Positions 54,540-63,988 of a DNA stretch of 64,000 bases are shown here, one piece after another (the first letter of the stretch is position 1; every line of letters begins with the position of its first letter). Source of the stretch: an uncultured Tenacibaculum sp. (GTDB lineage Bacteria; Bacteroidota; Bacteroidia; Flavobacteriales; Flavobacteriaceae); contig CANMJA010000014.1 of NCBI GenBank assembly GCA_947498055.1, positions 1 to 64,000 of the forward strand, written 5' to 3'. The position numbers and the translations under genes are program-made. The notes beneath the pieces were generated by a model that saw only the letters and a program-made list of their open reading frames with translations, did not search any database and had not been told where the DNA came from.

Positions 54540-55187
54540 TTATGTATTCTTTATGGCAATTATAAAGTTTCTTGTACTATAATATTCATTACTTGTTTTC
54601 CAATCTAAATTTTTAAGCGTATCTATACCTAATTGCCAATTTTTGTTATTTAGTAAAGCTTCGTATACAGTTTTTTGGTTTCCTACATTACAAAAAAATG
54701 TTCTAAACCAATTATGCCTTTCGCTTAAATCTACATTCTTTATTGCTTTTTCTATCTCATTGAATGCATTCTTAGGTATTCTCGGTGCTATTTCAGAACC
54801 ACCTCTATTACCAAAAGGTCCAATATAAATAGTATAATTATCTTCACCAATATTCCAAGTTTCTATCTCAACTTGTTCTGAATCATGTTTTTTCCAAAAT
54901 GCAGATAATAATACATGGAATGAATTGTGTATAAAGTTTTCAAAAGCATTGTTAAGCTTTCCTTCTTCTGTTGGATATCCTGCAAAACATTCTTCAAGTA
55001 TTTTTCCTTTTTCAATAAAAACTTCTATTTGAAGCAATCCGCTTAAAGCTTCATCATTCAGATACCAAGTAGCACGAACGGCTGGAAGTTTTGAATAAGG
55101 AAAAATCCATTCACTTTCCTCTACAAAATCTACTTCATGAGATTTTAATAATTTTTTTAATATTTCATTGACAGATTTCGATTTCAT
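54540..55187 (-). CDS. Hypothetical protein, DUF6348-like
   Basis: This 215-residue soluble protein resembles DUF6348-like proteins of Bacteroidota and Firmicutes: a GYPTEEGKLNNAFENFIHNSFHVLLSAFW segment (shown in part: FENFIHNSFHVLLSAFW), IYIGPFGNRGG and a C-terminal helical part. The function is unknown. It follows hemF by 25 bases on the same strand and so may share a transcript, but no link to heme synthesis is seen. Confidence 0.55.
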   Translation of the reverse strand: MKSKSVNEILKKLLKSHEVDFVEESEWIFPYSKLPAVRATWYLNDEALSGLLQIEVFIEKGKILEECFAGYPTEEGKLNNAFENFIHNSFHVLLSAFWKKHDSEQVEIETWNIGEDNYTIYIGPFGNRGGSEIAPRIPKNAFNEIEKAIKNVDLSERHNWFRTFFCNVGNQKTVYEALLNNKNWQLGIDTLKNLDWKTSNEYYSTRNFIIAIKNT

Positions 55188-55212
55188 AAAATTTTTAAAA
55201 TAGGTCAGATAA

Positions 55213-56115
55213 TTACACCCAATCTTTCGGTGTAGCCAAAACTTCTAGTAATCTTGCTTCTTCCGACCCTTTTTCTGGGTGATGATTGTATTTCCATTGT
55301 ACTTTTGGAGGTAAACTCATTAAAATACTCTCTATGCGTCCGTTGGTTTTTAAGCCGAATAACGTACCTCTATCATGCACTAAATTAAACTCTACATAGC
55401 GTCCACGTCGAATTTCTTGCCAATCTTTGTGTTCTTGAGTATATGTTAACTCTTTTCTTTTATTTACAATAGGAACATAGCTTTGCAAAAAACTGTTTCC
55501 TACTTCTGTAACAAAATCATAGCGATCTTGCATCGTAAACTCTTCCGTTTCTTTTAAGTAGTCGAAAAACAATCCTCCTAATCCTCGTGCTTCATTTCTA
55601 TGTGCATTCCAAAAATAAGTATCACAGGTTTCTTTAAATTTCGAATGAAAGTTGTTACTATGCTTATCGCAGGCTTGTTTACAAATGGTATGAAAATGAA
55701 TAGCATCTTCATCAAATAAATAATAAGGCGTTAAATCTTGTCCGCCACCAAACCATTGTGTTACAATTTCTCCTTTTTCATTATACATTTCAAAATAACG
55801 CCAGTTTGCATGTACCGTTGGTATAAAAGGGTTTATAGGGTGCAAAACTAAACTTAAACCGCATGCAAAGAAATTACCAGTTTCTACCTTAAATTGTTTT
55901 CTTAAAGCCTCTGGTAATTCCCCATGTACTTTAGAAATGTTTACACCTCCTTTTTCAAAAATAGCTCCATTTTCAATTACACGAGTTCTTCCTCCTCCAC
56001 CTTCAGCTCTTTTCCATAAATCTTCTTGAAATTTAGCTTTTCCATCTAGCTTTTCTAGCTCTTTGGTTATGGTATTTTGTAAGTTTTCTATATAACTATA
56101 AAACAGATCCTTCAT
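55213..56115 (-). CDS. hemF: Oxygen-dependent coproporphyrinogen III oxidase
   Basis: This 300-residue enzyme converts coproporphyrinogen III to protoporphyrinogen IX using oxygen. It has the HemF segments EGGGGRTRVIENGAIFEKGGVNIS, VLHPINPFIPTVHANWRYF, WFGGGQDLTPYYLFDEDAIHFH and RGRYVEFNLVHDRGTLFGL, quoted in part. The catalytic Asp and substrate-binding His/Arg are intact. Length is normal and no signal is present. It marks an aerobic heme pathway. Confidence 0.96.
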   Translation of the reverse strand: MKDLFYSYIENLQNTITKELEKLDGKAKFQEDLWKRAEGGGGRTRVIENGAIFEKGGVNISKVHGELPEALRKQFKVETGNFFACGLSLVLHPINPFIPTVHANWRYFEMYNEKGEIVTQWFGGGQDLTPYYLFDEDAIHFHTICKQACDKHSNNFHSKFKETCDTYFWNAHRNEARGLGGLFFDYLKETEEFTMQDRYDFVTEVGNSFLQSYVPIVNKRKELTYTQEHKDWQEIRRGRYVEFNLVHDRGTLFGLKTNGRIESILMSLPPKVQWKYNHHPEKGSEEARLLEVLATPKDWV

Positions 56116-56329
56116 TATTCATTTTTGTATACTACAAAAGTAATTATTCTTATAGTAATTACATACAACTTATAAATGTATTGAAATTATTTTTTGAGTT
56201 TAGAAGTAATGCTTTACAGCTATACTATAGAAGTAAATAGATAATTTCATGCTATGACTATCTTTTTACAGTAAAGCTTAAAACATTGCAAATGTTTTTT
56301 TATTTCTCTAATTAACCAAAAAGAAAAAA

Positions 56330-58159
56330 TTAGCTATTGACTGTCACAAACAATTCTTCACCAACATACACAATTATATCGTTCTCTTTTACTTCTTCTT
56401 TATTTACTTCTGATAAGATTTTAAAAGTGTTTGTAGATTTTAAAAATAGCGGAATTGATTTTTCGTGTTTTTTGATAAACTCTATTTGTTCTGTATAGTC
56501 TTCGGAAGATTTTACTGTTTTTTCATGTACTGCCGGAAAATCTCTAATACTCTCTGTTAAGTTTATATAATCATCATTTTCAGTAAACAACATATCTGAA
56601 TTTTCTGACTCTTCCGTACTTACTTCAGACAAGGAAGCTAATCTGTAAGAACCTCTTTCTCCATAAATTTCAGAAAAACGATCTAAAGCATATTTATTTA
56701 CCTCATCACTTCCTGTCATTGCTATTAAGTACCCTGCATCATTCAACTCTATTTTATCATCTAAATTTTCATTATAAATATCGATATTAAAGGCTTCAAT
56801 ACCTTCATCTTTACTTTCTTTTACATAATTTTTATTACTATCTAATAAAATTACTCTTTTATTATGTGTTACCAAATACTTGGCAATTACCCTAGCCGCT
56901 TGCGATGCTCCAATAAAAACAATAGCTTCTGATTTTTTTAAAAATACCCCCACCACTTTTGCAAACATTCTAGCAGTAGTAGCATTTAACAAAACCGTTC
57001 CTAAAACAATCATAAACACTAAAGGTGTTATGTATTCTGCTCCTTCTACTCCTTCTTTCATTAGTTTAGAACCAAATAAAGAAGCAATACCTGCCGCAAC
57101 AATTCCTCGAGGTCCTACCCAACTAATAAATAGTTTTTCATTTAACTTTAATGTTGATTTATGAGTACTTAAAAATACTCCCAATGGGCGAACTACAAAA
57201 ACAATTAATGCAAATAACAAAGCTGTTTTCCAATTAAAAATAAGTTGTAATTCACTTATGTTCATATTTGCAGACAATAATATAAATAATATAGATATTA
57301 GTAAAACAGATAAAGATTCTTTAAAGTACAATAACTCATCGAAGCTATTTAACTTACTGTTAGCCATTACTAACCCCATTACAACTACAGCAAGTAATCC
57401 CGATTCATGTGCAAATAAATCAGATAAAACAAAAACTAATAAAACTGCAGAGAGTGAAACTACATTTAACAAATAATGAGGTGCTAGTTTATTATTTATA
57501 ATTGCTATTAAAGCATGCGCAAAAGTAAAACCAAATGTAGTTCCGAATAACAAAATCTTAGCAAATTCAAGCAATGCTGTTTGGGTAAATCCACCGCCTC
57601 CACCTACACTAATAAATTCAAACACTAGTACAGCAACTAAAGCTCCTATTGGATCAATTAAAATACCTTCCCATTTTAATACCGCAGCAACATCTTTCTT
57701 TAATGGTATATTCCTTAAAATAGGGGAAATTACAGTAGGTCCTGTTACAATAATTAAACCTGAGAATAATAAAGAAATTTCTAAACTCAAATCCATAACA
57801 TAATGTGCTATAATACCAGAAAGCACAAATGTTACCAAAGAACCTATCGTTATTAATTTGGTAATTACAGGACCAACATTCTTAACTTCACTTTTTCTTA
57901 ATGTTAATCCTCCTTCAAAAAGTATAATACTAATTGCTAAAGAAACAAAATAAAACAATCCTTCTCCTGGAAATAATCCCTTCTTCCCATTCCAAACAGG
58001 CTCAATCCACTTACTACCATCTTTACTAAAATACTCTGCTGCTATTGGGCCTACTAATAGGCCTATTAATATTAAAGGTAAAATTGCAGGAATTTTAAAT
58101 TTCCATGCAAACCATTGTGCTAAAATTCCTAAAATAAGAATACCTGCTAACTCTAACAT
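56330..58159 (-). CDS. CPA-type cation:proton antiporter with TrkA-like domain
   Basis: This 609-residue antiporter has about 12 membrane segments (1-400) with the CPA-type exchanger features LIVTGPTVISPILRN, EGILIDPIGALVAV and WVGPRGIVAAGIASL. A C-terminal Rossmann domain of the TrkA-N type (about 410-520; VFIGASQAARVIAKYL, then VILLDSN) binds a nucleotide and likely regulates transport. A final helical tail of about 80 residues resembles TrkA-C. It exchanges Na+ or K+ for protons. The divergent UspA remnant at 58240 is close by. Confidence 0.88.
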   Translation of the reverse strand: MLELAGILILGILAQWFAWKFKIPAILPLILIGLLVGPIAAEYFSKDGSKWIEPVWNGKKGLFPGEGLFYFVSLAISIILFEGGLTLRKSEVKNVGPVITKLITIGSLVTFVLSGIIAHYVMDLSLEISLLFSGLIIVTGPTVISPILRNIPLKKDVAAVLKWEGILIDPIGALVAVLVFEFISVGGGGGFTQTALLEFAKILLFGTTFGFTFAHALIAIINNKLAPHYLLNVVSLSAVLLVFVLSDLFAHESGLLAVVVMGLVMANSKLNSFDELLYFKESLSVLLISILFILLSANMNISELQLIFNWKTALLFALIVFVVRPLGVFLSTHKSTLKLNEKLFISWVGPRGIVAAGIASLFGSKLMKEGVEGAEYITPLVFMIVLGTVLLNATTARMFAKVVGVFLKKSEAIVFIGASQAARVIAKYLVTHNKRVILLDSNKNYVKESKDEGIEAFNIDIYNENLDDKIELNDAGYLIAMTGSDEVNKYALDRFSEIYGERGSYRLASLSEVSTEESENSDMLFTENDDYINLTESIRDFPAVHEKTVKSSEDYTEQIEFIKKHEKSIPLFLKSTNTFKILSEVNKEEVKENDIIVYVGEELFVTVNS

Positions 58160-58239
58160 ACGTCATCTATTTATGTAAAAGTAAGTTTTTTTATACTACT
58201 ATAAAACTTTATATTGTGAGTTTATAAATTAATAACATT

Positions 58240-58515
58240 TTGACAAAAAATATCTTAATTAGTTTGGCTTATTCTTCTAATTTAAAAGCAAATTTATATG
58301 AAGAAATCAGAACTTCTAATATGTTTGATGCTGAACTAATTGCTGTTTACATTGTTAAAAAAAATACTACAAAAGAAAAAAAATCACACCGTATTTTATC
58401 GAAAACTATTTCTTTAAGGAATTTACTTAAAAGTAAATTAAAATTCTGTAAAACACCAAATCTTTTGGGTTATCTTAGTTATTTAATAGATCCTTTATGC
58501 GTTAAAAGTTCATAG
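58240..58515 (+). pseudogene. Truncated universal stress protein (UspA-like) remnant
   Basis: The first 48 residues (TKNILISLAYSSNLKANLYEE, DAELIAVYIVKK) follow the N-terminal strand-helix-strand of UspA-like proteins. The remaining 43 residues lack the expected ATP-binding GxxGSxxxxV motif and look like shifted or decayed sequence. The open frame begins with TTG. It lies divergent to the antiporter, a common place for UspA partners, so a lost UspA partner is likely. Confidence 0.5.
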
Positions 58516-58672
58516 CAAGTGTTAAAGAAATTAAAGTTGTAATTAATTTGTGGCATTCTATTAATTCCACTTATTTGTAAAAAAATCCTTAAAGAATAAT
58601 GTTATATTACATACTAATAAATATAAAAAATACGTTCTAAAAATAATTAATTAAAAAACAACACCCCTAATC

Positions 58673-59980
58673 ATGATTCTACAAAACAAAAAAATATTTT
58701 TTTTATTTTCCTTAATAAATTTTATTCTTTTTGCTCAAAAACCAGTACAAAAATTTGGTCTGCTTAAAGTGAATAATAGCCACGTAACTTCTGAAAACGG
58801 AACGAAAGTAAGTTTACCAGGAATTAGTTTATTTTGGAGTACTGCTGGTGATATAAAAGATTTTTATAATGCTCGTACCGTAGATCATTTAGCGCAGAGT
58901 TGGAATGTTAGTTTTGTACGAGCTGTAATGGGTATAAAAGAGTCTTGGGATGGTGGTAATGGTTATATCGATAATCCTACACTTCAGAAAAGTAAGATTA
59001 AAAAAGTTATAGATGCAGCAATTGCTAATAACATTTATGTTATCGTAGATTGGCATTCTCATAATGCCGAAAATTATACTGCACAAGCTGTTCAATTCTT
59101 TTCAGAAATCGCAAAAGAATATGGAGATAATAAACATATTATTTATGAAATTTATAATGAACCTATTGGAGGTGAAAGCTTTTCGGCACAAGAGAATACA
59201 TGGAAAAATACGATTAAACCTTATGCTATTGAGGTAATTAATGCTATTAGAGCTGAAGATTCTGATAATTTAATTATTGTAGGTACACCTTTTTTCTCAC
59301 AAGGAGTAGACGTTGTGTCAAATGCTGGTAATCCTATAAAAGAGAGTGATCTTTCTTTACCTAATGGAGCTATTTTAAATGTTGCTTACACTTTGCATTT
59401 TTATGCGGGTACTCACAATACTGCTTTAAGAGCTAAAGCTAAAACTGCCATGGATAATGGTTTAGCTTTATTTATTACAGAATGGGGTACTGTTCCTGCA
59501 AGTGGAAACGGTGCTGTTAATAGTGCTGAAACAGACAAATGGGTAACGTTTATGAAAGATAATTATATTAGTCATGCAAATTGGGCTATTGCAGATAAAG
59601 CAGAAACATCTAATATTATTTTACCAGGAAAAGGCGTAGAAGGTTTAATTAATGATGAATTAACAGAAAGTGGAATTTTAGTAAAAAAAATAATTCAAGA
59701 ACAAAATAAAGATTTAGGTACTCTTTCTATTAATGACATTAATCCTGAAAAAGAGAGCACCACTATTTTATACCCTAACCCTAGTAAAGATACCATTTTT
59801 ATAAAATCATCTAATACCATAAAAGAATATAGTATTCACAGTATAGAAGGAAAAGAAATTATAAATAGCTCCTTAAATTCTAAAGAAATTGATATTTCTA
59901 ATTTAGCTTTTGGTAGTTATATTTTAAAGTTAAAATCTTCCAATAATAAAGTATCAAGCTACACTATTATAAAGAAGTAA
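58673..59980 (+). CDS. GH5 endoglucanase with type IX secretion tail
   Basis: This 435-residue secreted enzyme has a signal peptide (FLFSLINFILFAQ), a GH5 (subfamily 2-like) TIM barrel at about 25-340 with catalytic acid/base Glu163 (YEIYNEP) and nucleophile Glu270 (ITEWGT), and a type IX sorting domain of about 70 residues at the end (ILYPNPSKDTIFI ... GSYILKLKSSN). It probably cleaves beta-1,4-glucan outside the cell. The ATG 58673 start gives a good signal peptide. Confidence 0.92.
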   Translation: MILQNKKIFFLFSLINFILFAQKPVQKFGLLKVNNSHVTSENGTKVSLPGISLFWSTAGDIKDFYNARTVDHLAQSWNVSFVRAVMGIKESWDGGNGYIDNPTLQKSKIKKVIDAAIANNIYVIVDWHSHNAENYTAQAVQFFSEIAKEYGDNKHIIYEIYNEPIGGESFSAQENTWKNTIKPYAIEVINAIRAEDSDNLIIVGTPFFSQGVDVVSNAGNPIKESDLSLPNGAILNVAYTLHFYAGTHNTALRAKAKTAMDNGLALFITEWGTVPASGNGAVNSAETDKWVTFMKDNYISHANWAIADKAETSNIILPGKGVEGLINDELTESGILVKKIIQEQNKDLGTLSINDINPEKESTTILYPNPSKDTIFIKSSNTIKEYSIHSIEGKEIINSSLNSKEIDISNLAFGSYILKLKSSNNKVSSYTIIKK

Positions 59981-60000
59981 GTCCTTTATTATTCTCACAA

Positions 60001-60050
60001 AAAATCACGAAATAAAACATTTAAAAGTGTTATTTCGTGATTTTTTTGTT
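60001..60050 (+). terminator. Terminator of the GH5 gene
   Basis: AAAATCACGAAATAA (60001-60015) pairs with TTATTTCGTGATTTT (60030-60044), followed by a T-run. It lies 21 bases after the stop. Confidence 0.88.
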
Positions 60051-60099
60051 ATGAACTATTATTAATATACAAACTTCTATTCTATTTCATTAATACCAT

Positions 60100-60107
60100 T
60101 AACTTTG
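60100..60107 (+). promoter_or_regulatory. -7 promoter box (TAACTTTG)
   Basis: TAACTTTG fits TAnnTTTG and is 22 bases before the TTG start of the methyltransferase gene. No clear -33 TTG. Confidence 0.4.
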
Positions 60108-60129
60108 CTACATCTATAAATAAAATCTT

Positions 60130-61344
60130 TTGATAGCTTTACCAAACATAACTACTTCTAAAATTGCCATAAAACTAAAACCAGCTACAGAAATCTTAGT
60201 TAAAAAAGGACATCCTTGGGTTTTTGAAAATAGTATCCTAAAAAAAAATAAAGAAGGTACATCGGGTGATTTAGCGGTTATTTTTGATAGTAAAAGCAAT
60301 AAATTTCTAGCTTGCGGATTTTATGATCCGAATTCGCCAATACGTATTAAAATTTTACAGGCTAATAAGCCAGCCACTATTAATGCAGAATGGTTTTCTA
60401 AAAAAATTGAAGAAGCTTACCTGAAAAGAATTCCTTTGTTACAAACTGATACCAATAGTTATCGATTAATTTATGGTGAGAATGACCATCTTCCTTCTAT
60501 GGTTGCTGACGTATATGATAATGTATTGGTAATAAAACTATATGCTTCTTTTTGGTTTGGATATTTAAAAGATATTTTACCTAAACTTATTGAAATAAGT
60601 AAAGTTGATACTACTGTTTTACGACTAAGTAGAAATGTTCAAAAAGAAAAAAATGAGTTTAATTTTAAAGACGGTCAAGTTTTAGACGGAACTTTAGATA
60701 AAGAAGTCATTGTTTTTAAAGAACATGGGGTTCTTTTTTCGGCTAATGTTATTCATGGTCATAAAACAGGTTATTTTTTAGATCATAGAGCCAACAGGAA
60801 AAAAGTAGGTGAAATGGCAAAAGGAAAAACAGTTTTAGATGTTTTTTCGTATGCTGGCGGATTTTCCGTTCATGCTTTAGCAGGTGGTGCTAAAACTGTT
60901 ACTAGTTTAGATATTAGTAAACCTGCCTTAGAAATAGCAAAAAGTAATGCTAAATTAAACGATTTTCCTGGAAAACATGCTGTTATTGCAGGAGATGCAT
61001 TTGATGAATTACAAAAATTAGCCAATCAAAAAATTACTTTTGATATAGTGGTTATTGATCCTCCTTCTTTTGCTAAAAGTGCTTCAGAAGTTGATAAGGC
61101 TCTAGCTAGTTATAAAAAATTGACTAATCTCGGATTAAAATTAGTTGGTAAAAAAGGGATTTTAGTATTGGCTTCTTGTAGCTCTAGAATAACGTCGGAT
61201 ACTTTTTTTGATTTAGTAGAAAACATTCTTCAAAAAAATAGAATTAGGTATACTATTAAAGAGAAAACATTACACGATATAGATCACCCTATAGGTTTTA
61301 AAGAAGGTGCTTACTTGAAATGTATATATGTTGAGATTGATTAA
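60130..61344 (+). CDS. Class I rRNA methyltransferase, RlmI-like
   Basis: This 404-residue protein has the RlmI layout: an N-terminal PUA domain (about 20-90; GHPWVFENSI), a central linker domain, and a Rossmann methyltransferase domain with FLDHRANRKKVGEMAKG, VLDVFSYAGGFSVHAL (SAM motif I) and DPPSFAKS (motif IV). It methylates 23S rRNA cytosine in characterised relatives. It starts with TTG, an upstream -7 box supports the position, and no ATG lies nearby in the frame. Confidence 0.9.
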   Translation: MIALPNITTSKIAIKLKPATEILVKKGHPWVFENSILKKNKEGTSGDLAVIFDSKSNKFLACGFYDPNSPIRIKILQANKPATINAEWFSKKIEEAYLKRIPLLQTDTNSYRLIYGENDHLPSMVADVYDNVLVIKLYASFWFGYLKDILPKLIEISKVDTTVLRLSRNVQKEKNEFNFKDGQVLDGTLDKEVIVFKEHGVLFSANVIHGHKTGYFLDHRANRKKVGEMAKGKTVLDVFSYAGGFSVHALAGGAKTVTSLDISKPALEIAKSNAKLNDFPGKHAVIAGDAFDELQKLANQKITFDIVVIDPPSFAKSASEVDKALASYKKLTNLGLKLVGKKGILVLASCSSRITSDTFFDLVENILQKNRIRYTIKEKTLHDIDHPIGFKEGAYLKCIYVEID

Positions 61345-61366
61345 TAGTTGTAAAAGAATAAAGCTA

Positions 61367-62803
61367 TTACTTATTTCCGAGCTGTTTCTTTAAAAACATC
61401 AATATTTTATCCCATGAATCTATAGATGCTAGTGCATTCCCTTGAAAGTCTCCACCAGATTTCCAAGTTCTGATATTAGAAAAATCTATTTGTGGTATAA
61501 ATGGTAATTCATCAAATTGATGTCCTGCATTTTTATATGAATAATGATTTACTTCGTGTTTAAATTTATATTTCTCTGCTCGATTCATAATTTGATTACT
61601 CATCATTGTTGATGGCCATTGAAGGTCGTCTTCTCCAGAAAGTAATAATATTGGACATTTTATATCTTCAATTTTAATTGAACTTTCTTCTATTCTTTTG
61701 GTATTCTCAAAAGCACTTAACATATAAGGAAGTTGATTTTGTCCTTTACCTCCAATACTTTTCAAGTACCTTATGGCATTAATCACCCCTCCTTTAGCTC
61801 TAGGACTACTTTTTCCTTTATACTTCCAAGAAGACTTAAAATAGCTTTTAGAACTCCAAGTAACACTAGAACCTACTTCTGAAACAAGTGCTTTAATATC
61901 ATTGTATTTTGAAGCATATAACAATGCATACTCTGCTCCTTTAGATCTTCCCATAATAGCAATTTTTGATGAATCGACTGTTATCTGCTGTTTTAACCAA
62001 TTAATCGCATTGTGTAAATATTCTAAAGGAACATTTTCTAGGTTTTTAGGTAAGTTTTTTGTTCCGAAATATTTTAAATCTAACACATTATATCCTTTAG
62101 AGGCCAAATATGAAGCTTTACGTGGTTGAAAATTACCTCCAGACCCTCCTAATAAAACGATTGTTGCTCTTTGACCTCCCAATCTATGAGTGTAAAAATC
62201 ACCCACTATTTTAGTTCGAATTTGTTTTTTTATACTATTAAAATTCTCAATAATTTCATAACTTTTTCTAAGAATTGTATCTACTAATTCCTCTCCATTA
62301 CTAGTTTCAAAACTAATTTTAAAATCTAAGTCAGTTTTAAAATGAAATGCCTTTAATTTTTCTGGCTTTAAAGACCAAAAAAGTCCCATTGCATGAATTC
62401 CTTCATAAGAACTTCCTTTTAAAGGCGCTTGATTTTTAGGGTTTATTTCTCCGCTTTCATTTGCTTGAAAACAGGCAATTGATTTCCACTCTATATTTTT
62501 AGAATCTGTTACGGATAATTTTAAAGCTCCTATTTGAAAAGGTGCTAACCCTTTTATACGTATTGTTACCTCATCATCAGAATAAGAAACATTAGGAGTT
62601 ACCAATAATGTGCTCTTTTCATCTGTTTCAACTTCTAAAATTGAACAGGTTTTTATATTAGAATTAAAAAGTTGATTTTTAACTTTAGAAGAAGCGTAAG
62701 GAGATACACTTATGTATATTAAAATTAATACTATAGAAAACAACAAAATGAACGCAAAAATTATTTTGAATATACTCTTTATGTATTTATTACTTTCTTT
62801 CAT
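61367..62803 (-). CDS. Membrane-anchored acyl-CoA thioesterase/BAAT-type hydrolase
   Basis: This 478-residue protein has one N-terminal membrane segment (IFKIIFAFILLFSIVLILIY). An N-terminal Acyl-CoA thioester hydrolase-like beta domain (about 60-170) precedes the BAAT alpha/beta-hydrolase domain with nucleophile Ser in GRSKGAEYALL, Asp in LSGEDDLQWP and His in AGHQFDELPF. The nucleophile is Ser rather than Cys, so it is more likely a thioesterase or esterase than an N-acyltransferase. It has no linked partner. Confidence 0.85.
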   Translation of the reverse strand: MKESNKYIKSIFKIIFAFILLFSIVLILIYISVSPYASSKVKNQLFNSNIKTCSILEVETDEKSTLLVTPNVSYSDDEVTIRIKGLAPFQIGALKLSVTDSKNIEWKSIACFQANESGEINPKNQAPLKGSSYEGIHAMGLFWSLKPEKLKAFHFKTDLDFKISFETSNGEELVDTILRKSYEIIENFNSIKKQIRTKIVGDFYTHRLGGQRATIVLLGGSGGNFQPRKASYLASKGYNVLDLKYFGTKNLPKNLENVPLEYLHNAINWLKQQITVDSSKIAIMGRSKGAEYALLYASKYNDIKALVSEVGSSVTWSSKSYFKSSWKYKGKSSPRAKGGVINAIRYLKSIGGKGQNQLPYMLSAFENTKRIEESSIKIEDIKCPILLLSGEDDLQWPSTMMSNQIMNRAEKYKFKHEVNHYSYKNAGHQFDELPFIPQIDFSNIRTWKSGGDFQGNALASIDSWDKILMFLKKQLGNK

Positions 62804-62846
62804 TCTTTAAATGGATCAATTATATTTTTTCGTAACAAGTTTTCAT

Positions 62847-63220
62847 TCAAAAATTTCGAATAATTATATGGTATTTGTCTATTTGTCCGTTAAATGAAGT
62901 AGCATATAAGCTTGTCCAATCAATAAAATACCCAAGTTCAATAGCATGTTTTCTAGAGTCATCTAGAGAAAGGTTTCTTTTTTTCGAGATTTCTTTATAA
63001 ATACCTTCATTATCCTTTGAATTCTCTTCATAATCCATTCCAAATACAGCTGCTTCTGTATACCAATTTTGATCACTTATTTCATTTGAAGAAACCTCTT
63101 TATTTATAAATTTCATAGCATAATCTAATGCCGCTTTAAAATATTAAAATCTTTATAATCTAATAAATCTTCTAGCATTTCAATAACATTCTCAGAAGAT
63201 TTCCATTGTTTGTTATTCAT
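62847..63220 (-). pseudogene. Small hypothetical gene broken by a frameshift
   Basis: The first part begins at ATG 63220 (MNNKQWKSSENVIEMLEDLLDYKDF) and stops after 31 residues at 63125-63127. The second part (62847-63116, 89 residues) continues naturally in another frame, as FKAALDYA runs directly into MKFINKEVSSNE. The join lies near 63138-63160, so a one-base shift is likely. The whole would encode a protein of about 120 residues with no recognised domain. It lies beside the BAAT gene on the same strand. Confidence 0.6.
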
Positions 63221-63406
63221 TATATAAAATTCTATTGGATTTAAAATTAATAAAAAACTTGAAAACCTGATCTTTATACAAGGCTAAACTCAAAGATAAT
63301 TAACCACACATCACTTATCTTAACTAGGGAAATTATTTTACATTAAACCTAATTCTTTTAATCAATCTTTCTAAAGAAACAAATTTATGAGTAAATGATC
63401 CCTTTT

Positions 63407-63988
63407 TCACTTCTCATACCGATAATGCCCAATAATTTTATGATTAAAAAGACAGTCTTCTAAAACTTGTCCGCCGCCAATATTATGAACAATTAAATTT
63501 CGTTTTCCGTCTGTTGATTTTTTATCCACTACAATTCCAATATGAGTTATTGCTCCACCTAAATTCCAACAAACGATATCTCCCGCTAAATAATCTTTTG
63601 CCTTTTTTGAAATTGGTTTTTCTCCTCCTTTTCTTTTAAAATAGGTCATTAAATTAGGAACTCTACGATGATCTATATTTTTATCCGTTTTCTTCAGTCC
63701 CCATATTTTCGGATAAACGCTAAAATTCGATTTCATATCTACATGAACTTCTTTCTGTAAATCAATTCCCATTTTTCGATATGCACGAATAATCACATCG
63801 GTACAAACTCCTTTATCGCTTGGTACATCTCCATTTGGATAATCTATTGAGAAGTAACTTGGATCATACGTTACGTTCTGTTTTGTTAATTCCATAGCAC
63901 AATCTGATAGCTTCATTTTCTCTTTCAATACTTGAGAGAAACAAATATGAAAGCTAAAAAGTAATGAGGTTAAAAATATTTTTTTCAT
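63407..63988 (-). CDS. DUF1287 family protein (NlpC/P60-like fold)
   Basis: This 193-residue protein has a signal peptide (LLFSFHICFSQ) and matches DUF1287: YDPSYFSIDYPNGDVPSDKGVCTDVIIRAYR, where Cys of GVCTD is the likely catalytic cysteine; then ITHIGIVV with a His and LIVHNIGGG with a second His. The layout is like NlpC/P60 cysteine peptidases. It probably acts on cell-wall peptides or an unknown amide. The gap at 63221-63406 holds nothing recognisable. Confidence 0.85.
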   Translation of the reverse strand: MKKIFLTSLLFSFHICFSQVLKEKMKLSDCAMELTKQNVTYDPSYFSIDYPNGDVPSDKGVCTDVIIRAYRKMGIDLQKEVHVDMKSNFSVYPKIWGLKKTDKNIDHRRVPNLMTYFKRKGGEKPISKKAKDYLAGDIVCWNLGGAITHIGIVVDKKSTDGKRNLIVHNIGGGQVLEDCLFNHKIIGHYRYEK

